From Apteryx mantelli (taxonomy: Eukaryota > Chordata > Aves > Apterygiformes > Apterygidae), in the NCBI RefSeq assembly GCF_036417845.1, contig NC_089980.1:66958501-67022500 (forward strand): DNA of 64,000 nt, read 5' to 3'. Below the pieces are notes generated by a model that saw only the letters and a program-made list of their open reading frames with translations, was not told the DNA's origin and made no database searches. The translations under genes and the position numbers were made by a program. Positions 24,901 through 36,820 of the stretch are shown here, piece after piece. The first letter of the stretch is position 1; each line of letters starts with the position of its first letter.

Positions 24901-27900
24901 GAGCAGTTATATCCATTCACATCCATTCTCTACATTCAGTTTTACTGAATGTTTCAGTAAGTACACAAAACCATATATCATAGTCCAGTCTCACTAGTGC
25001 CTTCCACAATGGCATTAATACTTTTCTATCCCTAATGGCAATGCCTTGGCTGATACAACTCATCTTTTTTGTATCCAAATTATGTGCTGCTCAGGGTTAT
25101 CCTGTGATACCACCACCATGTCTCTTTTCCCATTTACAAGTCATGAAGCCCCAATTTATAAACAATAACTTTTGTAATTAGTCTTGCAGCAGGGCGTTAT
25201 GTGTCTTTGTGTTATGTGTATTTCAATTTTCCAAACTTTGATTTATCATTTTGGTGGTTAAGAGGGAAGGCAGCAGAGATGGGGCTGTTTGTTTTTGTCA
25301 CTTCTCACATGCTTTAAGTGAACTCTTCTCTCACCAATGACTTTTGCATTCTAAAGAATAGTGTATGGCTTTGGGCTGATATATATAATCCTGTCTACTT
25401 TAAAAAATATCTAAATATATTTTGGTTTATAAAATACAGTTCTAATAATCTGAAATGACAGAATAATACTGCATCCAGGAGCCACCCCCAAATTCTTTTT
25501 AAGATCTGAAAAAAAAAAAAAATTTTTTTTTTTAAGATTAACAAAGCCAATGGGAAATATTTTTAGCTTTTCAAGTCAAATGAAACACTGTAACCATGAA
25601 ATATAAGTGCCAGTATTTATATGAGACTGTGGATAGATGACAGCTTCTGGGTCCAGCTCTACCAACAGAAAAGATTAACACAACCAGTGGCTGGTTACCA
25701 CCATCATTAAAACAATTTATATTGCTGGTTTGAGATAACCCAGGTATTTTTTCTGTAAGAAAACTAAGGAGCACTACACATTCTATCAATAGATCACTGT
25801 TTCCTCCACTGCATGTTTGGATCCGTAAGAAGACATCAATTAATAGCTGCATTTGCATTCATTACAATTGTCCTACAATAAAATACTTTCAGTTTCTGTT
25901 CTATAGAACAGTTTTTTTCTTATTTCAGTTTTGGTTCATTAAAATTTGTGCATAAAAAGCACTCACTCTGTTTGAGCAAGCTGTTTTCAAGTTAAAATTT
26001 TGACTAGGATTTGAAAAAAGCAGAAAAATCCAGCCTTCCTCTATTATGAGTAAAATTAACAATAGACCAACTAAGGTTACTAACCCTGACAAGAAGAATG
26101 GGATGTCAAGTTTTCAAAGGTACTAAAGCATGTAAAAAGGTACAGCAAAATGAGTTTTTTTCAAGTAGCCCAATGGGTAAAGGTGCTCAACTCAGAAATC
26201 AGTGGGGGTTAGGCAGCTGGTTTTCTGTAATACCTGTGAATCAGTACTGTTGTTATAGCCATAGCAATTTAAATGTGCTACAGGCAAGGTCTGGAGGGAG
26301 AGCTAGTATTTCTTTGTAGACCAGCTGATATAGTGAAGAAGGGAAGGAAAAAAAAAAAAAAAAAGGACAGGAAATCAGGAACATTTCGGATCTGAAACAG
26401 AAACAACAAACTTGAATCCAGAAATTGTTCATGTCTGGAAACAACTGCTCTGTGTTTTAATATATTTTAATGAAAAATCTTTCTGTGAACCTCTGTGCAT
26501 CTCTGTATCATCTGTCTAATCACCAATTAGTTCCATGTATCTTGCATACAGACAGGATTGATAATTTGTATTTATACATCTGACACTCAGCTTTATTTAA
26601 CCACAGTAAGAAAAAATTAAAAGTATTAATATGTAAATATCTGTAAATAATTATAAATATATTCATAAAAAATGAATATGCCTGTAGCATATCCTTTTGG
26701 TCAGCAAAACCACCAAATTATAAGGGATATATTGATTCTACGTTAACATTTTAATGATTATACCAATCTATAAAAATGAATGTTCCTTTAGGAAAATTAC
26801 TAACAGGTAGAAAAACAAAGCAATATAAAAAAAAAAAAACAATTGTTTACAAAGTTTGGCTTTTTCAAAGTTATTAAAATACAAATTTTGAGTAGCTTTG
26901 ACTTAAATGGCTCTGGAATAAGTATTTTCTGCTAACTCATCTTCTGTTACATAAGTACCTTTCAAACATCTATTTTAAACTTTTGATTTCACAGGTTGAT
27001 TTTTCTGATTTATTCCTTCAGTATGTATAGCTGCAAGGATTTTCTTTCTGTCAGTCTCACTAGATCAAGGTTTCAGATTTCTGGCCTTAAGTAGAAAATT
27101 TCATCCACTTTGAATGTTACACATACATACATTTGCTTATTTTGTGCAGAAAGACTTAAAGATGACATATCAGCAACCCGCACACTTGAGGGCAGCAGCA
27201 GGCAAGCAGCTGCACTGATTAGGAGAAGAATCAGTCCTTTTCCTTCTGAAGAGATCCAAGCTCCCCAGCAAAACCCAAGCATGCAAGGCTTTGTGGACTG
27301 ACAAAACATCTACTTATGAAGTATTAATTTGCTTGACTTACAGTTTTCTCTTCCACATTCCAAAACACAACAGCCCCTTCCCTGTGAATTAAAGGAAAAA
27401 CTGAGGTGAAATTACAGTATTTAAAATTTGTTTTAATGCAATACTCAAACTGTACAGTGGCAATTCTTGTCACTGTGAATCAAGAAATGTAATCGTGTTT
27501 ATACGTAAACATAATAGTCACTTTTTAACCACAGTAATGAGAAACATGAAAAAGCAAGTTATTTTTAATTATTTCAATCATTTTGATTTTTAATGATTGG
27601 ACAGTTATTCCTCGAGATTCATGAGGAATATGGTGCAATGATCCAGCAAGCTGCACAACTTCTTTCACGGGATTGATATTGTAAAATAATATGTTTCAGG
27701 CATGGTTTACAACTTACCTGAAGAAAAAAATCATGCCAGCATCATCATCTTTTGCAGACTTCTCAGTGACAATCACCAAAACATTTGCAGCATCTAGTTT
27801 AAAATAAACAAACAGGATTAAAGTTCTAAATACAGAACTATTTGGACTCTTAAAGATGATAGCTACAAACATATAATTACAGTTCAGCAGTGATTTGATA

Positions 27901-30900
27901 ACACTTTCAAAGCAAGTTCTGTATTTTATTTTTCTGATGGAAATGCTTGCCAGAAAACATCTACAATATAAAAGTTCACTGGTTCTCTAAAGCTTCACAC
28001 TCTCTATATATTCAACTACTCTGTTAAACTTCACTGGAAACTTTAATTATGAAATGTAGCATTTTTGAAGAACAAAAGACTCAAGAGAAAACTGTTGCAG
28101 GCACAGTAAAAAAACAGGAACAGAATAGAGAACACAGAACTGACGTGTAATGTGAGTGAACCATGGAAGTTTTCCCACAGCTGCAAAGGAATTACCTTTC
28201 AAATCTGCCTGCACAGAAGATCAAAATCTTTCTCTTTTCTATACAGCAAGGAACTAATTTGCACTCAGATTTTGCTGACCTTGCTTTAACAGTCAGAAAC
28301 ATGAAAAAGCATACCCCCAAGACAGCAGAAAGTGCATCTGCATTTGCATTTTCCTTTGGATCAGGAACATGTTTTTTAGACAAATCTTCCAATCATCCCT
28401 GTTTACAGCACTTTGATTTGCATTGCAGAACAGTGTCAGAGTACAAATTTCTCTTGCATGAAATTAAACTGAAAGATGGACTCCAGAAGTGCACCTAAGA
28501 TACTCCAGCCACTAATGGGCATTCAGTACAGAGGACCAAACTCAAGCTAGTGCAAGTAGAATGTCTAAAAATGTGCACGGTGTGGATGCTGGGTTCTCAA
28601 AACAGTTTTTTCTATGGATCCGCTCCTATTGTACTGTATTACTTGCTAACATAGACATAGCTATAAAAGTCCTGATGTGGTTATGCCAAAAAAAGCTTAC
28701 TTTCCAGCATGACTCATCTTGTTTGAAGAACTAGTGGAAGCTAGACCAGCAAAAAACCCTACCTCTATTGTAAAGTGAGACTTCGCAAAGAGGAATTTAC
28801 AAAGCCTAACACACACAGCATTAAAATATTCAACCCTTTTGCAGAAAGATCACAAGTCAAAAAGCCAAGGCATCAAATTCAGTCTGTGTACAAATTCCAC
28901 CATTTGCTTTACCATTAAAGCTGAAAAATAGCAGCCAGGTAGACTAAGAAGGCAGGAAGAGATGACTAAATATTGGATATAAATTTTTGCTAGTAACCAA
29001 ACTGAGATCATACAGTTGCTCTGTATGAGCCCTTTAAAGACTTCTCCATCACTTGCTATTCCAATTCAGAAAAATAGGACTTGATTAATCATTAGAACAA
29101 AATTTGGGTGTGAAGTTGGATTTCACCATGGAAGAAACATTTATCTGCATCTTCTCACTTGCCCTCCAAACATCACTCATACTTCAATTTTATTTATCCA
29201 CTCCGGCTAAAACATGTACAGACGAAGTGAATTTGGTTCATTACAAACACGGGTACAGCCTCTAAACTGTTTCTAAAGATGTCAGAAAAAGAATAATGCT
29301 TGGGAAGAACACTACAAAGCAACAAATCTGCACAATAATTGTTAATTTAGAATTCTATGTACTAATATTTTTTAATTTTTTAAGATACAATGTTTGAGTT
29401 GGTAATCAACCATTGTATTATCCTCACGCCAACAAAACATCAAATCTGCTGGCACAATCAAACATCCTTTCATCATTTCTTTCTCCAAACTATAGACAAA
29501 CAGACTATCTACTGTGAAGAGTCAAAAACACACCACGAAGAAATGAAAGGACTGGCAAGACCCATACTTCCAGGGTAAAACACCAGCCACAACAATATTT
29601 GCCCTATAATAATCCACAATCATGCTGGGCACTGTACAAAGCTCCTATCCTGAAGCAGTGAAAGAACCCAGCATTGTTTTTAATACAAAGAAACTACAAA
29701 GGAACACGAAGCCTGTATTGTATAGCACCTTGTATTTCCATGTTAATCTAAGTAAGACGACCCACAGTATATCTTGGGTTAAAAAAAAAAAAGCAAAAAA
29801 AAAAAAGCAAGATTCTGTTCTCACTTACAAGGTCACATATTCTGTGATCTCTTGCCCCTCTTCCATAACATAAAGTTAATATTAAGTTCCCTAATGCACT
29901 CCCACTATAGTACTATCACACTTTGCCTATTAAATGTTTGCAAGGCAGCCAGATATTTGATAACCTCTACTGAAATGCCCACAAACAATACCATTCATTC
30001 CTCTTAGCTTCATATAATCTCTTCCTTCAAAAAAATATATATTCCCTTATACTTCCAACATAGGAAAATCACAGCTTTTCTAGCACATAAGGTCTTTTAA
30101 ACTATCTAAAATTCCATTTGCTTTTCTTCTTGTTGTATACTTCAGCTATTTCCAAGCCATACTTTCCCAAGTCTTCAGAGATATTTTGTATGGAACCAGA
30201 GCGAGTTACTTTGCTCAGGCCTAGCTGAAGTGAAGCATTCAACAATTAGTAGGCTATACTTGGTCCAATACAGAATATCAGCTACTTTCTCTTTACTGGA
30301 AATAAACACCTATATGTATATATATTTTACATTTCACCTAGTCAGCATGATTCTCGCCTGCATCCCTTCCTCTTCTTTACAAATTAAGCCTAGGGGTAAG
30401 TCATAACATATACCATGACAAGAGAAAAAGTACTGAAATACCTAAGTACAAACAGAAGAAGTATTAAAAAGGGTAACTTCACTAACGGTAAGCTGAGATG
30501 TTCTGCCAAAGTCTAATTTCAAAATAAGACGACTTCAAAAATGTCTGTTTTCCACTACTTGGTGTTAGAAAATAAATAACAAAAAACCCCATGCCCTAAA
30601 GACAAGAACATTTAGAAGTGGAAATACCATCTTAATTTTCTGCCTTTCTCTTAACCAACTGCAAAATATCAGGAGATAATTACAGAAATAAAATACATAC
30701 CAAGTGTTTCCCTACATTCTCAAACCATAATGATTTTCATTAACAAAAATACAGGTACGTAAAGAAGATGCAACACTTCAAATTATAAAATGGATTGACA
30801 GTTGAAGCACTCTGGTATCATATTACTGAAACACTGACATAGAAAGTAGAAATTCTTTTTATCAGAATTTTTCAAAATTTACTTTTCCTGCATGCATTTC

Positions 30901-33900
30901 TAGGACTATCTCATTTTTCAATACTTTCAGTATAGGTTTAATTTTGAGAAAAATTATCATAGGTTAACAGCTAGTGCTGGTTATACTGCTAGTCTGGAAG
31001 GCTTAGGTTTATGTTCTTTTTTCTTTAAGCAAATTAAAACTTTTAATAAAACAATATTGTTTTTAGGAAGGATGATATATGCCAGTGTACTACCAAAATA
31101 AGAATATAAGAAGTTATAGAAAATTATATTCCTCACCCATATTTCATTTCCCAAGGTATAACATTGCTTTTAATATGTTTTAAAAATCTACCTCTAGGCA
31201 AACTTGTTATTTCAACATATCCATGTGAAGTCAGGTCATGACACAGATTACCAAGATGATATTCATCTGCTGTTGCAAAGGCAGTGCACTGCATCAGATT
31301 CTGTGCCAAAGGAATAAAGATTTGAGTTAGGGAAAGGCTGAAGCAAGGTGTTCATATGACATTTGTTTGGCTCAAATTTATCAGAGTGAAATTTTTCATT
31401 TATTCACTCTTTTCTACAGTAGCATTGCCATGCTGTCCTCCTGGTGTACAGATGCTAATGAGATTAGTTATTAGTTAAGTGGGGAAGCAAACGTATCCCA
31501 TTTTCACAGACTGAGACCAAACCAAGTGACATGAGTAAGTCACACCAAAAAACTTTGTGATAGAGCCATAAACTGAGCCCTTCTCTCCTGAATATCAATC
31601 AAATGCTCTAAGAGTAGAGCTATACTTGCTATTACTCTCCCATCCTACAGCTTGTGACATACTCAGCTGACCACCGAAATCAACAGCAAGACATCCCCAA
31701 TATCAGCTTAAAAGAACAATGTTATAAAGATATATATAGGGTTAAATGATCCCATCTTCCTTAGTCAAGCATGAGTTCCAACTGCAAGCATCATGTTCCT
31801 CTGAGCACAAAGCTTACTGCCCAGGTAACTCCTGGAATATAAGTCATCTTAACACTGTAGCACAGAAAATCACAAGTCTTCCCTGCCAGTTGTAGTTCCT
31901 GCACATCTACAGCGTTGCCCTTTAATCTTGCACTAACAATACAGTCTCAACTGCAACCATAGTCAGACAGTACACAACAGCCTTAGTTTGTCTCAGTATT
32001 CCATAATCTTAATTAACTAAAATGCCATATTGAAACAAATAACTGGCACATTGTAAAAAGATGGGGGAAAACGATATTGTCATACACTTGCAATGAGAAC
32101 AATTCATGCATGGCAAAAAAATCAGAAAGTCATCTGTGTAAAGACCTTCTTGATTAATCAAACAAGTCACAATAAACTGATTCAAACATTCTACTACTCA
32201 ATTAAAATACATTTCTTTGTTCTGATACTATGTATGTCCCATGATAATGTTTTTCAGTACAATGTAATGGAAGATATCCAGAAAGCAATGCTTTTCATTG
32301 TGGATCAGTCACTTCCCAGCTTTTTGTAATAAAAACAAAATGGGGATGTAACTAACAACAAATGAAAAAAAGAACTGCAAGCATTTATACCGACAGCACA
32401 CTTCAACCTAAAATCCAAATGATATTCTCACAACACTCATATACCAAACAGTAGTGCTTGAAAAGGATTCCTACTGTTGGGTGTGGTGGAGGCCTGTTAT
32501 CAGTGATGAGAATGAAGGCCACATGTTTAAACTTTCTATTCTCTTTTAATGTTAACATTTTGTGATCATTTCCAAAGCTTTGCTTATTTATCATTTTGTT
32601 TCATAAACACTAACAGTTATATTATACTGCTATTCTACTTTCTTACTCTTATGAGTCCAGGAATTTATAAGAAAATAAACCTTAAAATTAATTTACAATA
32701 TTTAGTGAGAAATTTTGTAGGTGTATTTCCATGACTAGTCTACAAAGCTGAGTTAACAATGGAACTATATTTAGTGGAATAACAGTGGAATTATATTTTC
32801 AGTTCATTTGCTGGAGTACTTTCACAGAATTGCATTATGACACTATTTGCTGTATAAATCCATTCTCAGTCTCTAAATTACCAATGCAAATTACCAATGC
32901 ACGTTCACCCATGGGCACTTCTAATAACCAATTCTCCCCCAAAAGCACTTTTTGTCAAGAGTTAGAGGGTGAACCGTTGTCTTCTGGCTAGTATATAATC
33001 TGCAAATCTCTATCCTGTTCTATGCTTTCCATGGTTTATTGTTTGTACTATTGTTTGTTTCAAAGCGGATGCACTACAGGACAGACTTTCCAATTTACTA
33101 CTGTGATTTTAGTTTCAATGTAGATGCACTCCAGTTAGCACCAGAAGTTGGCTGCTAAGATTACCAGCCTGAAATAGCATTTCAGATATGCACTAGCTTT
33201 TTTACAGTGCATTCTTTCACCTTTACTGAAAACCCATTTGATGGGGACATTTTAAATTGGGTTCAGTCTGAGATTAAGACACCAAAAATCTAGGTGTCTA
33301 CAGGCAGTCAAGATGTTTAAGCTCCCATAATAGTCAAAATAGTCAATGGAGATATAGTCAAAAAGTCTAAACAGTGATTCAGCTAATCCTAAAAATCCTA
33401 AAACAGACAGGACTGGCTGGTCAACCTTAATCCCATGCTTTCTGTTATGTCACCTTCACCTGCAAAATTCAAAGGAACAGCATGTACGATCTGTACTGGT
33501 GCTAGAAACTCCAACTACCCTCCCCAGTCTTTCTTTCTGACTAAAGCTGTGGGATTCATTAAAATCCTATTCTGAGAACCAAAACAATTAGCAGATTAGC
33601 CAGTCTAGGTCCCTCAACAACTCAGTTTTCATATCATCACAAACCCCCAAACACCTAACAGTATAGGCTCATGTAACATAACTCAAATACCATAATTCTC
33701 CACTTAGTCCATCCCTTTCATCTTAAGGACACAGAAATTTTTAAGAAAGAAAATCTGCAGGAGGTACTTAATCCTCACATCACCATAGCAGTCAGTCTTT
33801 ATCTTAAGGACAGAGCAGCTACGACACCTTTAACTGAATGTCAAGTCTTTTTTCTAGACTACATGGCTATAGCTTTAAAAATTAGCTCAGAGACCGTTCA

Positions 33901-36806
33901 TGCCTTCAGACCTTATGAGATTAACCAAACTTAGTGGTAGTGCTAATCACTGAGGGACTGACTAAACCAGTTAACCACTTTCAAGAAACTCCTCCATCTA
34001 TCCTGAAAAAAACAGTCCATTTACCATTGTTGGTGCTTGGCATTCTACCTGTAAACAACACATGAAGATGTGTACTGGGGAAGGATGGGAAGCAGTCTAT
34101 TCCTGGATTATACTGCAAAAAAAGGTTGTTAATTGTCAAGACTTTCTGAATAGAAAACATGAGACTTTTGGGGTTCATCTAACAGAAAATCTTAAGAGTG
34201 GGTCTACAATTAGGGTCCAAAGGGCAGATTGTTACAAACTACTAAGGCAGCCTACAAGGAAAGAAGACACAGCAGCCTGCTTTTAGCTAACTGCAGTGAC
34301 AATACGGCCTATGCTATGGAAGGGCCCTTGTTTACCTCAGAGCATGTACAGGAAGAAAAGATCAGCTTTTCATGACAGCAGGATTTAGAGAAAATAGACA
34401 GCACACTGAAAAAAACTCAGAGATTCTCCATTTGCTGTACTTGTATCAGTCATGTTGCAAAAATCAGTCACATCTTTAAGTTAGTTCTCTGTACTACATA
34501 TAGATATGGAAATATGTTAACAGGTAAAAAAATGCTTATTCCAAAATGCTGTCAGCCTGTGGAGTCAAGGTGACAGCATGTCAGCATCCCTGTAGGTGGA
34601 GCTATCCATCAGACAAAAGCACGGAGGGTTTGTTCAAAAATAGCAAATGTTGTTTTAGTCTTAGTTTATGTGATTTCTAGCACAGCATTGTGCAGTGTGG
34701 AAACTTCCTCAGAAAGTATATTATTATTTCAGTATTTCCAGCAGAGTTTTCTCTTTCTTCACAATGGAAGAAAGTAAAATAGTTGTGCTTATTACTTACA
34801 TATATATATATATATGAAAATGTGAAACAAAGAAACTGTTAGCATTCTATAGTGCCATTCACAAGCCTCAAGAATCTACAAAATTGTCACTTTGATTCAC
34901 ACAACAAATAAAAGAAGCAGGCTCTGAATATAATGTCATAGCACAAATAACAGGCCTGAAACAGTATGAAGGGTTTTAGAACTAGTTCTTTCTACACATT
35001 TTTCTCTCTTCCAAGCAACAGGAAAATTTACTTGGGAACTAAATTGTCTATAATGAAATCTTTATATTAAAGCATATTCCTGTTAATCATACAACATATT
35101 GAACATGAGCTTAGATCACTAGAAGGCAAGCATTAAAACTTTATTTTCTGTGCTCACATTCAGCAGAACATGGAATGGGCACATTTTGCAATGTGGAAGT
35201 TATTTCTGAAAGTGCAATACTTGCCTCAGTCTCAGCTATAGTACTATTTTACTAACAATACCCTGGAACTCAGTTGTTATTGTACCTTGGAGAGAACAAC
35301 GACACTTCTGACACCAGGATTTTTCTTGGAGATCTTATATTCAAGATATGCTTAATGCTTGCCTTAGTTAGTATTCAAGGCCTGCAAAGAACTAGCTTAA
35401 GGACTAGCAGCTACAAACTTGCACTAGTCCACTTACTTGTTCTATGTATCTGATTTTATCCAAAGCAGTTTGTTGTTGCAGTTAGTCTGTATACCTAGGA
35501 GGCTGGAGATCAAGGTACTATTTCTACCTATAGAATAATTTTCTGCAAGTAGCACAGGCCACATCCATGCCTCAGTTTTCCCACTGACAGAATAGAAATA
35601 AATTCCTACCTTTCTAAAATGCTGTAAGGTTTCAAATTAAGTACTTTCAGATCTTCATGCAGATGTTACTCCAACACATTTTATCACTAACAATGAAATA
35701 GAATTTACTTTGCAACAGTGTTAAAGTTGTTTCACTATGGTTTGAAATGCTATGACTGCTAAAAAAAAGAGGAAAAAAAAAAGAAGCAGAGTCATGCTCA
35801 AGAACACAGCCTGAGCTTCCAAAACCTAATCTGAATATTTGAGATTTATATTATTTACTTTTATCTTTATTTCTGTTAAAAATAGACTGTAGGCTTAAAA
35901 CTTTATAGAACTGAACAAGCAGGGATACCTAGGGAAAGTTAAATTATTCTGAAAACTAAATTTTATTTCTCAATATTAAACATGATTTGAGGCCATTAGC
36001 TTAAACTATTTTTAATGGATTTCATGTCTTCCAGTTTTAGGAACCAGTTTTCTTCCCTCCACTTTTGTTACACAGTTAGAAAATCTCCATTTCATTTTCA
36101 AAATACCAGACACACTGGTTTCTAATAAGTTTCTGTTTGCAGAGTTCCAACCCCTTTGTGACCACATTAGAGTAAATATTGAAAACCACTCACCAAATAA
36201 ATATATTAATTTCATTAAAATGTTTTTCTAAACCCAAATCTGAATGTAAATTAAATCAATAGTTATCTTAATGCTACACAGACCACAAATATACTTTACC
36301 TGTGTATCAGACAGTAGTGGCTGGTTAGTTCTGGATGGCTGCTTGGTCCGTGGTGCCTTTGGTGGCCTCTTAACTGGCTGGATACTGTGTTTTGGAATAA
36401 TTTTACCAGTTGATACAACTGAGTAACATCTTGCTGGTATGTCCCTAAGCTTTTCAATATGCTCTTTATTGAGTTTGTAGTTTTCCGTCATTGCCGCATC
36501 AAAACCTTCCCAGGGTGGGAAAAAAGTCTCCCCACTCTGATAATATATGTTTTTTCCCAAAACTGATACATTTCCTTGGAGCAACTGCCAATTCTTGACT
36601 TGGGCACATTGACTTGTCAAACAAGAGGTATCAGTTTTCAGAGCATGCAAGTTCCAGATCTTGTCTGCTGTTCTGTGGGCTGTTCTGTCAACTTCATTAC
36701 TCAGTTTTAACAGTGGACATCCAATTTTATTAAAGCTTTGGCATCGGCATACTTCTGCTAAAACACAGGAAGATCTAGTCAGAAGACCCAGAAGTTTCAG
36801 TCTCAT
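15940..36806 (-). CDS. RMND1: RMND1, mitochondrial DUF155 protein (11 coding exons)
   Basis: RMND1 (required for meiotic nuclear division 1 homolog) is an inner-mitochondrial-membrane protein needed for mitochondrial translation. CDS segments in transcript order: 36806-36300, 31300-31192, 27793-27718, 27381-27342, 22860-22760, 21499-21393, 19570-19506, 18587-18511, 17254-17134, 16338-16222, 15972-15940. They total 1353 nt, 450 residues; human is 449. Splice phases agree at all ten junctions and all have GT-AG. The N-terminus ([20 protein letters not shown]) is basic and lacks acidic residues, fitting a mitochondrial presequence. Residues about 170-420 carry the conserved DUF155 core, including [32 protein letters not shown] and [21 protein letters not shown] hydrophobic helix lies at about 429-448 ([14 protein letters not shown]). 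Its promoter is shared head-to-head with ARMT1. Confidence 0.97.
16222..16338 (-). CDS. RMND1: RMND1 exon 11
   Basis: 117 nt, 39 residues (about 402-440), from [20 protein letters not shown] to [12 protein letters not shown], nearly identical to human as recalled. Acceptor TGTTGCAG|GTAATG, donor ATAGAG|GTTGGT. Phase 0 on both sides. Confidence 0.97.
16339..17133 (-). other. RMND1: RMND1 intron 10
   Basis: Nearly 0.8 kb of AT-rich intron. Nothing else was recognised in it. Confidence 0.8.
17134..17254 (-). CDS. RMND1: RMND1 exon 10
   Basis: 121 nt, about residues 361-401. It encodes [20 protein letters not shown] then [20 protein letters not shown], the most conserved DUF155 block. Acceptor TTTTTAG|ACACC, donor GTTAAG|GTAGGT. 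Enters in phase 2, leaves in phase 0. Confidence 0.97.
17255..18510 (-). other. RMND1: RMND1 intron 9
   Basis: 1.26 kb intron. It holds the degenerate exon 9-like copy at 17501-17532 and a C11A11 junction at 18350-18371. Confidence 0.8.
17501..17532 (-). pseudogene. Degenerate copy of RMND1 exon 9 acceptor and start
   Basis: The plus-strand segment at about 17507-17543 closely resembles the exon 9 boundary at 18563-18598. Both read CACCTTCCTTCTT, then about ten bases, then ATCTGCAGAGAA, differing by a few substitutions and one indel. On the minus strand the copy keeps a CTGCAG acceptor and is followed 32 bases later by GAG|GTAATG, a possible donor. It lies in intron 9. Probably a decayed local duplication; whether it is ever spliced is unknown. 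Confidence 0.45.
18511..18587 (-). CDS. RMND1: RMND1 exon 9
   Basis: 77 nt, about residues 336-361: [20 protein letters not shown] then ELFALR. Acceptor TCTCTGCAG|ATACTA, donor TTAAG|GTAACT. Enters in phase 0, leaves in phase 2. Confidence 0.96.
18588..19505 (-). other. RMND1: RMND1 intron 8
   Basis: 0.9 kb intron; nothing else recognised. Confidence 0.8.
19506..19570 (-). CDS. RMND1: RMND1 exon 8
   Basis: 65 nt, about residues 314-335: [20 protein letters not shown] then PE. Acceptor TGTTGCAG|TAAAAC, donor CCTGAG|GTGAGG. Enters in phase 1, leaves in phase 0. Confidence 0.96.
19571..21392 (-). other. RMND1: RMND1 intron 7
   Basis: 1.8 kb intron. It contains an antisense open frame of 106 codons at 20062-20382 with no recognised domain (see findings). 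Confidence 0.8.
21393..21499 (-). CDS. RMND1: RMND1 exon 7
   Basis: 107 nt, about residues 278-314: [20 protein letters not shown] then [16 protein letters not shown]. Acceptor TTTAACAG|AGGGCA, donor TTTCTG|GTAAGT. Enters in phase 2, leaves in phase 1. Confidence 0.96.
21500..22759 (-). other. RMND1: RMND1 intron 6
   Basis: 1.26 kb AT-rich intron; nothing else recognised. Confidence 0.8.
22760..22860 (-). CDS. RMND1: RMND1 exon 6
   Basis: 101 nt, about residues 245-278: [20 protein letters not shown] then [13 protein letters not shown]. Acceptor TTTCTTAG|ATGAAG, donor GGAGA|GTAAGT. Enters in phase 0, leaves in phase 2. Confidence 0.96.
22861..27341 (-). other. RMND1: RMND1 intron 5
   Basis: 4.5 kb AT-rich intron. 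It contains an A14/T11 palindromic junction at 25509-25533 and an A run near 26350. No exon or transposon body was recognised. Confidence 0.8.
25509..25533. repeat. A14/T11 junction
   Basis: Fourteen A followed directly by eleven T; self-complementary, so it can fold or extrude. Confidence 0.9.
27342..27381 (-). CDS. RMND1: RMND1 exon 5 (40-nt small exon)
   Basis: Only 40 nt, encoding [13 protein letters not shown] after completing an Arg codon. Acceptor ATTCACAG|GGAAGG, donor AAAACT|GTAAGT. Enters in phase 2, leaves in phase 0. Human has the matching EGAAVFWNV segment. Confidence 0.95.
27718..27793 (-). CDS. RMND1: RMND1 exon 4
   Basis: 76 nt, about residues 206-231: [20 protein letters not shown] then MIFFFR. 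Acceptor AAACTAG|ATGCTG, donor CTTCAG|GTAAGT. Enters in phase 1, leaves in phase 2. Confidence 0.95.
27794..31191 (-). other. RMND1: RMND1 intron 3
   Basis: 3.4 kb AT-rich intron with short A-rich runs near 29781-29808. Open frames are short and unremarkable. Intron 4, on the other side of exon 4, is only 27382-27717. Confidence 0.8.
31192..31300 (-). CDS. RMND1: RMND1 exon 3
   Basis: 109 nt, about residues 170-206: [20 protein letters not shown] then [16 protein letters not shown]. This begins the conserved DUF155 core. Acceptor GGCACAG|AATCTG, donor CTAGAG|GTAGAT. Enters in phase 0, leaves in phase 1. Confidence 0.96.
31301..36299 (-). other. RMND1: RMND1 intron 2
   Basis: 5.0 kb AT-rich intron. 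The only simple repeat of note is (AT)8 at 34800-34815. No additional coding exon is needed to join exons 2 and 3 and none was seen. Confidence 0.8.
34800..34815. repeat. (AT)8 microsatellite
   Basis: Perfect AT dinucleotide run in RMND1 intron 2. Confidence 0.9.
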
Positions 36807-36820
36807 TGCTTCCCTCAGAA
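36300..36820 (-). CDS. RMND1: RMND1 exon 2: start codon and presequence
   Basis: Acceptor ACATACAG|TTCTGAGG; the start codon is at 36806-36804, so 36807-36820 is 5' UTR. The 169 codons encode the N-terminal, poorly conserved third of the protein: the mitochondrial presequence, then a basic linker with [20 protein letters not shown] that resembles the human segment. Donor ACACAG|GTAAAG in phase 0. An in-frame upstream ATG at 36839 is intronic and not used in the spliced mRNA. Confidence 0.95.

Noticed and set aside
28163-28498. 111-codon plus-strand frame in RMND1 intron 3
   Set aside because: No recognisable domain, splice support or composition difference; within chance expectation for this much AT-rich DNA.
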